Source: Agromyces sp. CF514 (GTDB lineage Bacteria; Actinomycetota; Actinomycetes; Actinomycetales; Microbacteriaceae). From it: a DNA stretch of 64,000 nt. How positions within the stretch are numbered: the stretch's first letter is position 1; every line of letters begins with the position of its first letter. The position numbers and the translations under genes were made by a program. The notes below the pieces were generated by a model. That model was given only the letters and a program-made list of their open reading frames with translations. It did no database searches and was not told the DNA's origin. Location: positions 124,001-188,000 of the forward strand of contig NZ_FOZD01000002.1 of NCBI RefSeq assembly GCF_900113185.1, written 5' to 3'. Of this stretch, positions 15,602 through 24,376 are shown in pieces.

Positions 15602-15683
15602 ACGGTGGCTGATGGGCGCCACGGTGGCTGATGGGCGGCACGGTGGATGGGCGGCACGGTGGCTGGATGGGCGGCACGGTGGC
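15602..15683. repeat. Tandem repeat of a 16-20-bp unit, four copies plus a partial
   Basis: Units at 15602-15620, 15621-15639, 15640-15655 and 15656-15675, then 8 bp of a fifth, all variants of ACGGTGGCTGATGGGCGGC. The array runs straight into the -10 box of the DUF1905 gene and covers its -35 region. The rest of the 15451-15694 gap has a near-palindrome at 15527-15545 (CGAGGGGAGGCCTCCCTCG, 1-nt bulge) and no gene. Confidence 0.9.
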
Positions 15684-15688
15684 AGACT
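15683..15688 (+). promoter_or_regulatory. -10 CAGACT of the DUF1905 gene
   Basis: Ends 6 nt before ATG 15695 and directly abuts the tandem-repeat array. Confidence 0.5.
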
Positions 15689-15694
15689 CGCCGC

Positions 15695-16123
15695 ATGCGA
15701 TTCGAGACGACGATGTCCCAGACGGGCAACAACACGGGCATCGAGGTGCCGTCCGACGTGATCGAGGCCCTCGGCGCCGGGCGCAAGCCGCCGGTGGTCG
15801 TCACGGTCAACGGCTACGAGTACCGCAGCACGGTCGCCGTGATGGGCGGGCGGTACATGATCTCGTTCAGCTCCGACAAGCGCGCCGCGACCGGAATCCA
15901 GGGCGGTGACCCGATCGTGGTCGACCTCGAGGTCGACACGGCGCCGCGCACCGTCGAGGTTCCGGCTGACCTGGCCGATGCGCTCGATGCGGCGGGTGCA
16001 CGTGCCGCGTTCGACGCGCTGTCGCCGAGCGCGCGCAAGGCGCATGTGACGAACGTCGAGTCGGCGAAGGCTCCCGAGACGCGTCAGCGCAGGCTCGAGT
16101 CGATCGTCGCCAAGCTGGCCTGA
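15695..16123 (+). CDS. DUF1905 / YdeI-like protein
   Basis: 142 residues starting MRFETTMSQTGNNTGIEVP, the usual DUF1905 opening, with PPVVVTVNGYEYRSTVAVMGGRYMI forming its small beta-barrel. The second half, FDALSPSARKAHVTNVESAK followed by RLESIVAKLA, is the YdeI/OmpD-associated helical motif. The family is widespread and its biochemical role is unknown. ATG 15695 rather than the upstream in-frame ATG at 15647: the latter lies within the tandem repeat, whereas 15695 has a -10 box 6 nt upstream. The gene is leaderless and followed by another repeat array. Confidence 0.85.
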   Translation: MRFETTMSQTGNNTGIEVPSDVIEALGAGRKPPVVVTVNGYEYRSTVAVMGGRYMISFSSDKRAATGIQGGDPIVVDLEVDTAPRTVEVPADLADALDAAGARAAFDALSPSARKAHVTNVESAKAPETRQRRLESIVAKLA

Positions 16124-16177
16124 CGAGCGGATACCGCGAGCATCCTCCGACGCGCAAGGCGCGAGTCGAGCTGAGCG

Positions 16178-16281
16178 TGCCGCGCCGCGCGAGACGCGCC
16201 GTGCCGCGCCGCGCGAGACGCGCCGTGCGGCGCCACGACGCGAGCGCGAGACGCGCCGTGCCGTGCCGCGCGAGACGCGCC
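16178..16281. repeat. Tandem array of about four 23-33-bp units
   Basis: Units at 16178-16201 and 16202-16225 are identical (24 bp); 16226-16258 is a longer variant and 16259-16281 a near copy. All contain GCGCGAGACGCGCC, whose inverted repeats can fold. The array fills the gap between the convergent DUF1905 gene and the nuclease-helicase gene (ends 16292) and may act as its terminator. Confidence 0.88.
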
Positions 16282-16291
16282 CGGACGCGCC

Positions 16292-19200
16292 TCAGGCCAC
16301 CGGCCTGAGCACCGAGTTGCCCGCCGCGCGCTCGCGGTCGGCTCCGACGAGTCGCACGAACGCGCTGAGCTGGGCTACCCCGGCCGGGGTGTGCGGCAGC
16401 GTCTCGAGCAGTGCAGGTGAGTAGAGCAGGTACGCCGCCCACTTCGCACGGGAGATCGCGACGTTGAGCCGATTCTTCAGCAGCAGGAACTCGATGCCCC
16501 TGGGGGCTGCAGCGGCGCTCGAGGCCGCGAGCGAGACGATCGCGATCGCGGCCTCCTGGCCCTGGAACTTGTCGACCGTGCCGACGGGGACGTCGGGGAA
16601 CCCGGCGTCGTCGAGTACGGCCCGCACGAGCGTGAGCTGCGCGTTGTAGGGCGTGACCACGATGATGTCGCGTTGTTCGAGCGGGCGGCCGGCCGCGGCA
16701 TCCGGATCAGTCGGATCGACCCAGGCGAGCCCGAACAGCCTCTCGACGTGCGCGACGACGGCGTCGGCCTCTTCAGCGGATGCGACCGTGTTGCCCTCGT
16801 GCACGATCGGCACCGGCAGGAGACCCGGATGCACGCCGTCGAGCGAGCGGGTCTCGGCGACCTCGTGCGAGTGCAGCTCGCCCTCGTACGACAGGCGCGA
16901 GACGGGGGCGGCGACGGCCGGGTGCATGCGGCGGCTCTCGGCGAGGAAGAATCCGTACTCGGCGGGCAGCACGTCGTGGCCGTCGGCGATCCACCCGAGG
17001 GCCGACGTGTCGACGGGCTCGAGGTGGATGCCCTGGCTCACCTGCGGCAACTGCTGCGGGTCGCCGAGCAGCAGCAAGTTGCGGCCCGCGACCGACGCGG
17101 CGATCGTCGAGGCGAGCGAGAACTGGCCGGCCTCGTCGATGACGACCAGGTCGAGCGATCCGCGGGGCACGCGGTCGGCGTTGGCGAAGTCCCAGGCGGT
17201 GCCGCCGACCACGAAGCCGGTGGTGGCATGGGCCTCGGCGAACTGCGCGAGCCCGTTGCGCCGCTTGTCGAGCACCGTGTAGGCGTGGTCGCCGGGATCG
17301 GACTCGTCTTTGGGCGCCTTACCGACGAGGTCGGGTGCGAGGCCCGCACGGATCGTGGCGTCGAGCACGTTCTCGACGACGGCGTGGGACTGCGCGACGA
17401 CGCCGACCTTCCAGGCGTGCTGCGAGACGAGGGCCGCGATGACATGCGATGCGACGTAGGTCTTGCCGGTGCCGGGAGGTCCTTGCACGGCGAGGTACGA
17501 GTCGTCGAGCCGCTGCAGCTCGGCCGTGACGGCGGCGACGTAGTCGGGGTGCGCCGAGTGCGAGGATTCGGCGCCGAGGCCGAGCCCGTCGCGCGTTCGC
17601 GGCGCCGTGCGGCGCAGGATGTCGACGGCCGGGTTCTTCGGCCAGCGCGGCTGGCTGCGGGCGACGTGCTGGGCCCAGTCGGCGATGGCGGTCTTCTGCC
17701 GACCGGCGTGCGGCGGCGGCCCGGGCACGATCGCGACGGGGAGCGTCGACCAGAGATCGCCGGCCACGGCGCGCTCTTCGACGACGACGCCGTCGTCGAG
17801 CACGTCGACGACCACGACGGAGTTCGGGGTGCGGGCGCCCGGCCGACCGGCCTTCTTCGCGAACGGCGCGGGGGAGTCGTACAGCGCGAAGACCCCGCCG
17901 CCGATCGAGAAGCGCGAGCCGGGGCCGATGCGACCACGGAGGCGCACCCTGCGCCGGTCGACCTGCTGCCCGTCTTCACGGAACCAGGGCTGCGCGACTC
18001 CGGATGCCGCGGGGTCGACGACGAGCACGTCGCGCTGCTCCTCCCAGGCCTCGAGCGGCTGCTCGAGGCGGAAGAAGTGCGCCCACCAGAAGCTCTTGGC
18101 CTCGCGGTCGTGGTAGTCGATCGCGGCCGCGGCGAGGGCGAGCGCCGTGCGGTCGGCGTCTCTCGAGGGGTCGTCGCGCGGTCCGGCGAGTTGCTGCAGG
18201 TACAGGGCGACGGGCGACGGCTCGTACACGCGGCCCTCGGCCTTCGCAGCCTCGACGAGCTGCGAGTCGGGCACCGACTGCACGCCGGCCGCGCGTGCGA
18301 GGCCGAGCAGCCAGTCGCGCAGTCGCAGCGTCGACACGCAGTCGTAGCGGTTGTAGTCGGCGAGGTCGTCGAGCACGAACTGCGCGGCCGCGTCGCCTGA
18401 GAGCCCGGTGTCGGGATCGACGGCGGCGCCCGTCGCCGCGAGCTGACGCGCTCGCACGTACTCGAGGATCGAGTCGCCGCCCGACTTGACCTCGGCCTCG
18501 CGCAGCTCGGTGCCCATGTACAGCGGCTCGAGCTTCTTGATCGAGTACGAGCGGCTGCCGACGCGGACCGCGCGCTTGACGATCGGGTACAGGTCGACGA
18601 ACACGCCGTCGGAGAGGAGCTGGTCGACCTCGGCCTCGCGCACGCCGTGGCGGGCGGCGATCGAGAGCAGGTGCGCCTTCTCGTAGTTCGCGTAGTGGTA
18701 GATGTGCAGGTTCGGGTGCGCGGCGCGGCGCGCGGCCACGAGATCGAGGAACCGCTCGAGCGCGATCTTCTCGTCGGCGAAGCTGTGCGCCCACAGGGCG
18801 GTGAACTGCTCGTCGACGTCGACCATGCCGAACAGGTAGTCGATGCCCCACTCGCGTGCGGGGCCCTCGGTGTAGAGCGGGTCGCCCTCGAAGTCGAAGA
18901 ACAGGTCGCCCGCATCGGGCTCGGGGATCGCCGCGAGCGCCGACGGCTCGCGCAGCGCGACGGGCGGAGGCAGCGGCGGGGCTTCGGGCGTGCGCGTGCC
19001 CGCGGCGTCGGCCGCCTGCAGTGCCGCCTCGGCCTCGAGCTGCAGACGAGCCTGCAGCCGCAGGTTGGCGAGGGTCGCGTCGAGCACGCCCGGCACCGGG
19101 GCGCCGGATGCCGCGAGCTCGTCGATCGTCGTGATGCCGGCCTCGGCGAGGGGCAGGCGCTGCGTCACGCGGAGTCCGGCGACGAGCAGCACGTCGCGGT

Positions 19201-19894
19201 GCGCCTGCACCTCGAGGTCGCAGGTGGCGCAACGGCCGTCGAGCCCGTAGCGGGGGTCGCCCCATGCGACGGGACCGGTGTCGGCCTGCCGCTCGGCGAT
19301 GATGCGCTCGAGCCGCTCTCGGCGCAGCCGGTAGACGGGCGCGATGTCGTCGAGGCGATGGGTGCTCGTGGTGCCGTCGCCCAGCAGGAGCTCGACGGTG
19401 TCGGCGCAGGGCACGCCGATGCGGTCGAGCTGCTCGGCGTAGGCGGCGAGCTGGAGCAGGGCCGTGACCTTGGCTCGGCGGGCGAGCTTGCTGTCCTGCA
19501 CCAGGTAGCGGCCGTCGGGTTGCCGCACGATGAAGTCGGCGAAGCCGATGAAGCCGTCGTCGGCGAAGGTGGCCTGGAACACGACGGGCGCCCCGGCCGC
19601 GAAGGCGGCGTTGGTCGCCTCGACCGCGGCGGCGACGGCGGCCGCGTCGCGCACCGAGGGGCGCTCGATCTCGACGACGCCGGCTCCGAACTGCTCGCGG
19701 TACCGCTCGAGCACGCGCTCCTCGTGCGCGTCGCCCATGCGCCCGGAGCGCTCGAGCATCGCGTCTTCGGGGTCGGGCACGGCCTCGATGCGGCCGAGCT
19801 TGGCGTCGAGCGCGCGCAGGAACGCGAACTCGCACTCGGACGCCTTCTTCAGGTCGCTCGCGCTCGTGACCACCGTGCCGTCGACCAGGTACAT
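16292..19894 (-). CDS. TM0106-type RecB-like nuclease fused to an SF1 helicase
   Basis: 1200 residues. Residues ~1-190: PD-(D/E)XK nuclease with GFADFIV...YLVQDSKLARR as the catalytic D-xK core, followed by the cysteine pair GRCATCDLE. Residues ~330-530: RNase H-like domain (LFFDFEGDPLY, HIYHYANYEK, VDLYPIV, DYNRYDCVSTLRLRDWL). Residues ~800-1190: Dna2/UPF1-like helicase with Walker A QGPPGTGKT, DEAG (VVIDEAGQFSLAS), GDPQQLPQVSQG, VDKFQGQEA and NRLNVAISRAKWA. Similar TM0106-family proteins are thought to act in nucleic-acid repair. The N-terminal CEFAF and the CxxC could hold an iron-sulfur cluster, as in AddB-like nucleases. An AAGGGAG site precedes ATG 19894. It is monocistronic, with no toxin or defence neighbour. 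Confidence 0.88.
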   Translation of the reverse strand: MYLVDGTVVTSASDLKKASECEFAFLRALDAKLGRIEAVPDPEDAMLERSGRMGDAHEERVLERYREQFGAGVVEIERPSVRDAAAVAAAVEATNAAFAAGAPVVFQATFADDGFIGFADFIVRQPDGRYLVQDSKLARRAKVTALLQLAAYAEQLDRIGVPCADTVELLLGDGTTSTHRLDDIAPVYRLRRERLERIIAERQADTGPVAWGDPRYGLDGRCATCDLEVQAHRDVLLVAGLRVTQRLPLAEAGITTIDELAASGAPVPGVLDATLANLRLQARLQLEAEAALQAADAAGTRTPEAPPLPPPVALREPSALAAIPEPDAGDLFFDFEGDPLYTEGPAREWGIDYLFGMVDVDEQFTALWAHSFADEKIALERFLDLVAARRAAHPNLHIYHYANYEKAHLLSIAARHGVREAEVDQLLSDGVFVDLYPIVKRAVRVGSRSYSIKKLEPLYMGTELREAEVKSGGDSILEYVRARQLAATGAAVDPDTGLSGDAAAQFVLDDLADYNRYDCVSTLRLRDWLLGLARAAGVQSVPDSQLVEAAKAEGRVYEPSPVALYLQQLAGPRDDPSRDADRTALALAAAAIDYHDREAKSFWWAHFFRLEQPLEAWEEQRDVLVVDPAASGVAQPWFREDGQQVDRRRVRLRGRIGPGSRFSIGGGVFALYDSPAPFAKKAGRPGARTPNSVVVVDVLDDGVVVEERAVAGDLWSTLPVAIVPGPPPHAGRQKTAIADWAQHVARSQPRWPKNPAVDILRRTAPRTRDGLGLGAESSHSAHPDYVAAVTAELQRLDDSYLAVQGPPGTGKTYVASHVIAALVSQHAWKVGVVAQSHAVVENVLDATIRAGLAPDLVGKAPKDESDPGDHAYTVLDKRRNGLAQFAEAHATTGFVVGGTAWDFANADRVPRGSLDLVVIDEAGQFSLASTIAASVAGRNLLLLGDPQQLPQVSQGIHLEPVDTSALGWIADGHDVLPAEYGFFLAESRRMHPAVAAPVSRLSYEGELHSHEVAETRSLDGVHPGLLPVPIVHEGNTVASAEEADAVVAHVERLFGLAWVDPTDPDAAAGRPLEQRDIIVVTPYNAQLTLVRAVLDDAGFPDVPVGTVDKFQGQEAAIAIVSLAASSAAAAPRGIEFLLLKNRLNVAISRAKWAAYLLYSPALLETLPHTPAGVAQLSAFVRLVGADRERAAGNSVLRPVA

Positions 19895-19976
19895 CGGGCT
19901 CCCTTCGACCGTGCTGCCGTGCTCTCACGGTAGCCGCGGCATCCGACATCGCGTCAGGGCCCCGAAGGGGTGCAGG

Positions 19977-20993
19977 TCAGCGCGCGACGACGACCTTGCC
20001 GATGCTCCTGCCCGACGCGACGATCGCGTGCGCCTCACGCAGGCCCGCGGCATCCAGCCCCGAGATCTCGTGCGTGAGCGTGGTGACCAGCGTGCCGTCG
20101 TCGAACAGGTCGGCCGCCGCGTTCAGCAGGTCGTGCTGGCCGACCATGTCGGGCGTCTCGTAGACGCCGCGCGTGAACATCGACTCCCACAGCCACGCGA
20201 TGCTCTTGCCCTTCAGCACCCGCAGGTCCATGTCGGGGTCCTCGTCGATCGCGACAATGCTGCCGAACGGCCGCACGATCTCGGCGAAGAGCGGCACGCG
20301 GCCGGTCGTCGAAGGCGTGAAGACCCGGTCGACGCCGCCGGGCGCGAGCTCGAGCACGGATGCCGCGAGGTCGCCGTGGTGGTCGACGACATGGTGCGCG
20401 CCCATGCGCCGCGACCAGTCCTGCGTCTCGGGTCGGGACGCCGTCGTGATGACGGTCACGCCGGTGAGCTGCCTGGCGAGCTGGGTGAGGATCGAGCCGA
20501 CCCCGCCCGCGCCCGCGAGGGCGAGCAGGGTGCCGGTGCTGTCGGCGCGCAGGCCGAACCGGTCGAACAGCGACTCCCACGCGGTGATGGTCGTGAGGGG
20601 CATGGCGGCCGCCTCGGCCATCGAGAGCGTCGACGGCTTGCGGCCGACGAGGCGCTCGTCGACGGCGTGGAACTCGGCGTTCGTGCCCTGACGGGTGATG
20701 ACGCCCGCGTGGAAGACCTCGTCGCCCGGCGCGAAGAGCGACACCTCGGAGCCGACGGCGACGACCGTGCCGGCCGCGTCGTAGCCGAGCACGAACGGCG
20801 GCGCATCGGCCGCCCGGCGACCGCGGGTCTTCACGTCGACGGGGTTCACCGACACGGCTGCGACCTCGACGAGCACGTCGCGCGGGCGCAGTTCGGGCAG
20901 CGGCAGCTCGACGTCGAGGAGCGCGCGCTCGTCGTCGAGCGGCACCGATCCGGTCGCGGCGACGGCGTGCATGGTCTTCGGCAGCGAGGTCAT
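19977..20993 (-). CDS. Quinone-oxidoreductase-like MDR protein (zinc-type ADH family)
   Basis: 338 residues of the medium-chain dehydrogenase/reductase superfamily. N-terminal GroES-like part: LRPRDVLVEVAAVSVNPVD, GYDAAGTVVAVG, FAPGDEVFHAG. NADPH-binding Rossmann part: LLALAGAGGVGSILTQLARQL (GxGGVG). The zinc ligands of classical alcohol dehydrogenases are absent, placing it with the zinc-type/ZADH-like quinone reductases. ATG 20993 follows the TetR stop by 2 nt, so it is the second gene of that operon and probably the response target: reduction of a quinone or other electrophile. The ligand is unknown. Confidence 0.87.
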   Translation of the reverse strand: MTSLPKTMHAVAATGSVPLDDERALLDVELPLPELRPRDVLVEVAAVSVNPVDVKTRGRRAADAPPFVLGYDAAGTVVAVGSEVSLFAPGDEVFHAGVITRQGTNAEFHAVDERLVGRKPSTLSMAEAAAMPLTTITAWESLFDRFGLRADSTGTLLALAGAGGVGSILTQLARQLTGVTVITTASRPETQDWSRRMGAHHVVDHHGDLAASVLELAPGGVDRVFTPSTTGRVPLFAEIVRPFGSIVAIDEDPDMDLRVLKGKSIAWLWESMFTRGVYETPDMVGQHDLLNAAADLFDDGTLVTTLTHEISGLDAAGLREAHAIVASGRSIGKVVVAR

Positions 20994-20995
20994 GC

Positions 20996-21649
20996 TCAAG
21001 CCAACCCCGGGGCCGTCGCCGGGTATTCCCTCGTGAGCGCGCCGCGGGCGAGGCCGAGCAGCCCCTCGACGGCGGTGCCGATCATGGATCCGCGGCGGCC
21101 GGAGTCGCCCCAGCGCACGAGGGCCTGCGCGTTCAGGCCGTCGATCATGCCGAGGGTCTGCCAGGCGACACCCGCGGGGTCGTCGGTGGTGAATTCGCCC
21201 GCCGCGACGCCCGCCTCGACGATGCCCTGGATGACGGCCTGCCAGTCGTCCATCTCGTCGCGCACGGCGGCGCCGAGCACGTCGTTGCGCCGGCCCATGG
21301 CCCATGCCTCGACCCAGACCGTCGTCACGTCGTCGCGCGTGCCGTCGAGGAGGGTCTCGAGCAGCATGGCGAGCTGCTCGCGGGGGCTCGCGAGGGCGAG
21401 CACGAGGGCGCCGACCTCGTGGAGCTCGGCGGAGACGACGGCCCGGAAGGTGCGGGCGACGAGGGCGTCCATGTTGGGTTCGTAGTGGGCGACGAGGGCC
21501 GGGGCCACGTCGATGCGAGCGGCGACGCTGCGCAGGGTGACCGCGTACAGGCCCTGCTCGAGGGCGACGGATGCCGCGGCATCCGCGATCTCGGCCGATC
21601 GTTCGGCCGGGGTCTTGCGGGCGGCCTTCTTGCGGACCGGTCTTGACAT
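20996..21649 (-). CDS. TetR-family repressor
   Basis: 217 residues. HTH at ~16-60: AERSAEIADAAASVALEQG then VTLRSVAARIDVAPALVAHYE, the standard TetR second helix-turn-helix. C-terminal ligand domain with an all-helical pattern, ending GLLGLARGALTREYPAT. ATG 21649 has a GAGGT site 7 nt upstream. It is divergent from the NCS1 permease - agmatine deiminase - amidase operon, and a palindromic operator lies between them (21684-21699). It may therefore control both its own operon with the quinone reductase and the agmatine operon. It resembles BetI-type regulators by length and C-terminal pattern only. Confidence 0.88.
   Translation of the reverse strand: MSRPVRKKAARKTPAERSAEIADAAASVALEQGLYAVTLRSVAARIDVAPALVAHYEPNMDALVARTFRAVVSAELHEVGALVLALASPREQLAMLLETLLDGTRDDVTTVWVEAWAMGRRNDVLGAAVRDEMDDWQAVIQGIVEAGVAAGEFTTDDPAGVAWQTLGMIDGLNAQALVRWGDSGRRGSMIGTAVEGLLGLARGALTREYPATAPGLA
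21569..21584. repeat. Full copy of the palindrome GGATGCCGCGGCATCC
   Basis: Perfect copy inside the TetR gene, encoding the DAAAS-like stretch AADAAASVA on the minus strand. Confidence 0.95.
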
Positions 21650-21683
21650 GGTGACCTCGTGTGGGTAGCGTCGCTGCAACTTG

Positions 21684-21699
21684 TTGATCGTGTGATCAA
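21684..21699. promoter_or_regulatory. Palindromic operator between TetR and permease genes
   Basis: TTGATC-GTGT-GATCAA is a perfect 6-bp inverted repeat with a 4-bp centre, unusually AT-rich for this DNA. It lies 34 bp before the TetR start and 57 bp before the permease start, the expected position for a TetR dimer controlling both promoters. Confidence 0.7.
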
Positions 21700-21755
21700 T
21701 AGTAGATCGTGTCCCCGATCCTGTCGAGAGATCGACGAGCAGAGAGTCCTCAACG

Positions 21756-23345
21756 ATGAGCAACACCACCCCCGCGACCCCGGATGCCGCAACGACGCCG
21801 CACCCTCGCGTCGCGCCGCCCGGAGCGGACCCCGCCGCCGTGCACGGCGCACCCGCTGCCGCATCCGACCTCGGGCCCGCGGCCGACCGCGCCGGCCATG
21901 TCGAGACGCACGGCGCCGACTTCATCCCCCAGTCCGAGCGCCACGGCAGGCCCCGCGAGCTGTTCTGGGTCTGGATGTCGGCCAACGTCATCTACCTGTA
22001 CTTCGTCGTCGGCGGCGTGCTCATGCTGCTCGGCCTGCCGCTCTGGGAGGCGCTGCTGGTCACCGTGCTCGGCAACCTCTGGTGGGCGGCCGTGGGCCTG
22101 CTCGCGATCAGCGGTCCGGCCTCGGGCACGCCGAGCGTCGCGATCATGCGCGCCATGTTCGGCATCCGCGGCAGCCGAGTGTTCGGCGCCGGGCTCGGCG
22201 TGGCCATCGGCATCTTCTACGAGATCATCAACATCGCGTTCGCCACGCTCGCGGCCCTCGCGCTCGTCGTGCAGATCGGCATCGTGCTGCCCGCGGGCGC
22301 GGAGTGGGGCGTGCTCGTCGTCGTCGCCGCGCTCAGCTTCGTGATCGGCATCTACGGCCACGCCACGATCCTGAAGCTCGCGCCGTACTTCTCGGCCGCG
22401 CTCGCCGTGGTCTTCATCGTGCTCGCCGTCTTCGTGTTCGGCGCGGCCGACTACACCTACGCGCCCGCACCGCTCGAGCCCGGCGAGCACTGGGCGATGC
22501 TGCTGCTCGGCTTCGCGATCGTCGCGTCGAGCCCGCTCTCGTGGGGCACCGGAGCCGACTACGCGCGCTACCTGCCGAGCGACGTCTCGAAGACGAAGGT
22601 CGCGGTCTGGACCGCGCTCGGCGGCTTCATCCCCGCGATCGTCATCGGCACGCTCGGCGTCATCGCCGGCACCGCGATCGACATGACCGACCCGCAGTTG
22701 ACGATCTCCGAGATCGTGCCGGGCTGGTTCACGCCGGTGTTCCTCGCGATGATCGTGCTCTCGAGCATCACCAACAACGTGCTCGTCGCGTACTCGACCG
22801 GCCTCTACGCGCAGGGCCTCGGGTTCCGGATGCCGCGGGCGCTCACCGTCGTCGTGACGGGCCTGGCCGCGACCGCGGCGGCGGCCTGGCTGCTGTTCAT
22901 CGCCCCGAGCTTCCTCGACGCGCTGAACTCCTCGCTCGAACTCGCCGTCACAGTGCTCGGACCGCTCGTCGCCGTGTACGCGGTCGACATCGTGCTGCGC
23001 CGCAACCGGTACGACGGCCTCGCCCTCACCGACGAACGTCGCGGCAGCCCGTTCTGGTACCGCGGCGGCGTCTTCTGGCCCGGCGTGATCGCCGTGGTCG
23101 GCGCGATGACGGTCGCCGTGCTCTCGGCCAACACGACGCTCTACGTCGGCCCGATCGCGACCGCGCTCGGCGGCGCCGACCTCTCGGCGATCGTCGGCCC
23201 GCTGCTCGCCGGCGGCCTGTACGCCGTGCTCTGGCTGACCACGAATCCCTATCGCGACCCGGCGAAGCGCCCGGCCGCGGCATCCGCTGTCATCATCGAA
23301 ACGGATGCCGCGGCATCCGACCGAACCGAAGGAGCCCTCGCATGA
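21756..23345 (+). CDS. NCS1-family purine/cytosine permease-like transporter
   Basis: 529 residues, 12 predicted membrane segments between ~75 and ~510. The family stretches are ELFWVWMSANVIYLYFVVGG, GTPSVAIMRAMFGIRGSRV and SPLSWGTGADYARYLP, the last typical of NCS1 nucleobase/allantoin/hydantoin carriers. The N-terminus is a long Ala/Pro-rich cytoplasmic tail. The stop codon overlaps the start of agmatine deiminase (ATGA), so the pair is co-translated. The real substrate is unclear: context suggests agmatine, its carbamoyl product or another guanidino/amide compound rather than a nucleobase. It is controlled from the operator at 21684. Confidence 0.87.
   Translation: MSNTTPATPDAATTPHPRVAPPGADPAAVHGAPAAASDLGPAADRAGHVETHGADFIPQSERHGRPRELFWVWMSANVIYLYFVVGGVLMLLGLPLWEALLVTVLGNLWWAAVGLLAISGPASGTPSVAIMRAMFGIRGSRVFGAGLGVAIGIFYEIINIAFATLAALALVVQIGIVLPAGAEWGVLVVVAALSFVIGIYGHATILKLAPYFSAALAVVFIVLAVFVFGAADYTYAPAPLEPGEHWAMLLLGFAIVASSPLSWGTGADYARYLPSDVSKTKVAVWTALGGFIPAIVIGTLGVIAGTAIDMTDPQLTISEIVPGWFTPVFLAMIVLSSITNNVLVAYSTGLYAQGLGFRMPRALTVVVTGLAATAAAAWLLFIAPSFLDALNSSLELAVTVLGPLVAVYAVDIVLRRNRYDGLALTDERRGSPFWYRGGVFWPGVIAVVGAMTVAVLSANTTLYVGPIATALGGADLSAIVGPLLAGGLYAVLWLTTNPYRDPAKRPAAASAVIIETDAAASDRTEGALA
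23303..23318. repeat. Full copy of the palindrome GGATGCCGCGGCATCC
   Basis: Perfect copy near the 3' end of the permease gene, encoding TDAAASD; a further half-site CCGCGGCATCC lies ~20 bp before it. Confidence 0.95.
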
Positions 23346-24376
23346 CCTGGCGCATGCCCGCAGAGACCGCACGGCACGAGCGCACGTGGATGGCGTTCCC
23401 GACCGCCGGGACCACGCTCGGCGAGTCCGCCGCCGACCACGAGGAGGCCTACACGGCGTGGACCGCCGTCGCGCACGCGGTCGCCGAGTTCGAGCCGGTG
23501 ACGATGCTCGTCGACCCGGCCGAGCGCGAGCGCGCCGCGCAGCGGCTCGGCAGCGGCATCACCCAGGTCGAGGCGCCCGTCGACGAGTACTGGATGCGCG
23601 ACCACGGCCCCACCTTCGTGGTCGACGACGAGCGCCCCGGCGTGCTCGGCGCGGTCGACTGGATCTTCAACGGCTGGGGCGACCACGAGTGGTCGGAGTG
23701 GCGCAAGTCGGCCGAGCACGCCCGCATCATCGCCGAGCTCGTCGGCGCCGAGCTGGTGTCGAGCGTGCTCGTGAACGAGGGCGGCGGCATCCACGTCGAC
23801 GGCGAGGGCACCGTGCTCCTCACCGAGACCGTGCAGCTCGACCCGCGACGCAACCCCTACGCGGACCGCGCACGCGTCGAGGCCGAGATGGCCCGCACCA
23901 TCGGCGCGACGAAGGCCGTCTGGCTGCCCCGCGGCCTCACGCGCGACTACGACGACTTCGGCACGAGCGGGCACGTCGACATCGTCGCGACGCTCGCCTC
24001 GCCCGGTCGCATGCTCCTGCACCGCCAGGACTCGCCCGCGCACCCCGACTTCGAGGTGACGCGCGACCTGCGCGCACTGCTCTCGCAGGAGACGGATGCC
24101 GCGGGCCGCACGTTCGAGATCCTCGACCTGCCCGCGCCCGCCGAGATCCGCGACGACGAGGGCTTCGTCGACTGGAGCTACGTGAACCACCTCGTCGTGA
24201 ACGGCGGCGTCATCGCGTGCGGCTTCGGCGACGAGCGAGCGGATGCCGCGGCGCGCGACATCCTCGAGGCGGCCTACCCGGGCCGCAAGGCCGTGACGGT
24301 CGACGCTCGGCCGCTCTTCGCCCGCGGCGGCGGCATCCACTGCATCACGCAGCAGCAGCCGGCGGTGGCTCGATGA
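23342..24376 (+). CDS. aguA: Agmatine deiminase (peptidyl-arginine deiminase family)
   Basis: 344 residues. EYWMRDHGPTFVVD near residue 85 and VNEGGGIHVDGEG near 140 are the guanidino-binding blocks, and GGGIHCITQQQP at the end holds the catalytic Cys at about residue 334. The family hydrolyses agmatine to N-carbamoylputrescine and ammonia. TSGHVDIVA (~residue 220) carries the catalytic His. ATG 23342 overlaps the permease stop as ATGA and GAAGGAG lies upstream; its own stop overlaps the amidase start the same way. The three genes form a tight operon. Length matches the family (~345-370). Confidence 0.92.
   Translation: MTWRMPAETARHERTWMAFPTAGTTLGESAADHEEAYTAWTAVAHAVAEFEPVTMLVDPAERERAAQRLGSGITQVEAPVDEYWMRDHGPTFVVDDERPGVLGAVDWIFNGWGDHEWSEWRKSAEHARIIAELVGAELVSSVLVNEGGGIHVDGEGTVLLTETVQLDPRRNPYADRARVEAEMARTIGATKAVWLPRGLTRDYDDFGTSGHVDIVATLASPGRMLLHRQDSPAHPDFEVTRDLRALLSQETDAAGRTFEILDLPAPAEIRDDEGFVDWSYVNHLVVNGGVIACGFGDERADAAARDILEAAYPGRKAVTVDARPLFARGGGIHCITQQQPAVAR

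Noticed and set aside
15602-15683. A possible CRISPR array
   Set aside because: Units are contiguous with no spacers and no cas genes; it is a plain tandem repeat.
16178-16281. A possible CRISPR or mobile-element end
   Set aside because: Contiguous units, no terminal inverted repeats and no transposase nearby.
16673-18400. Long plus-strand frames opposite the nuclease-helicase gene
   Set aside because: Antisense to a 1200-aa gene with complete helicase motifs.
16292-19894. The nuclease-helicase as part of a phage-defence island
   Set aside because: No partner defence genes, integrase, tRNA or composition change around it; neighbours are ordinary metabolic genes.
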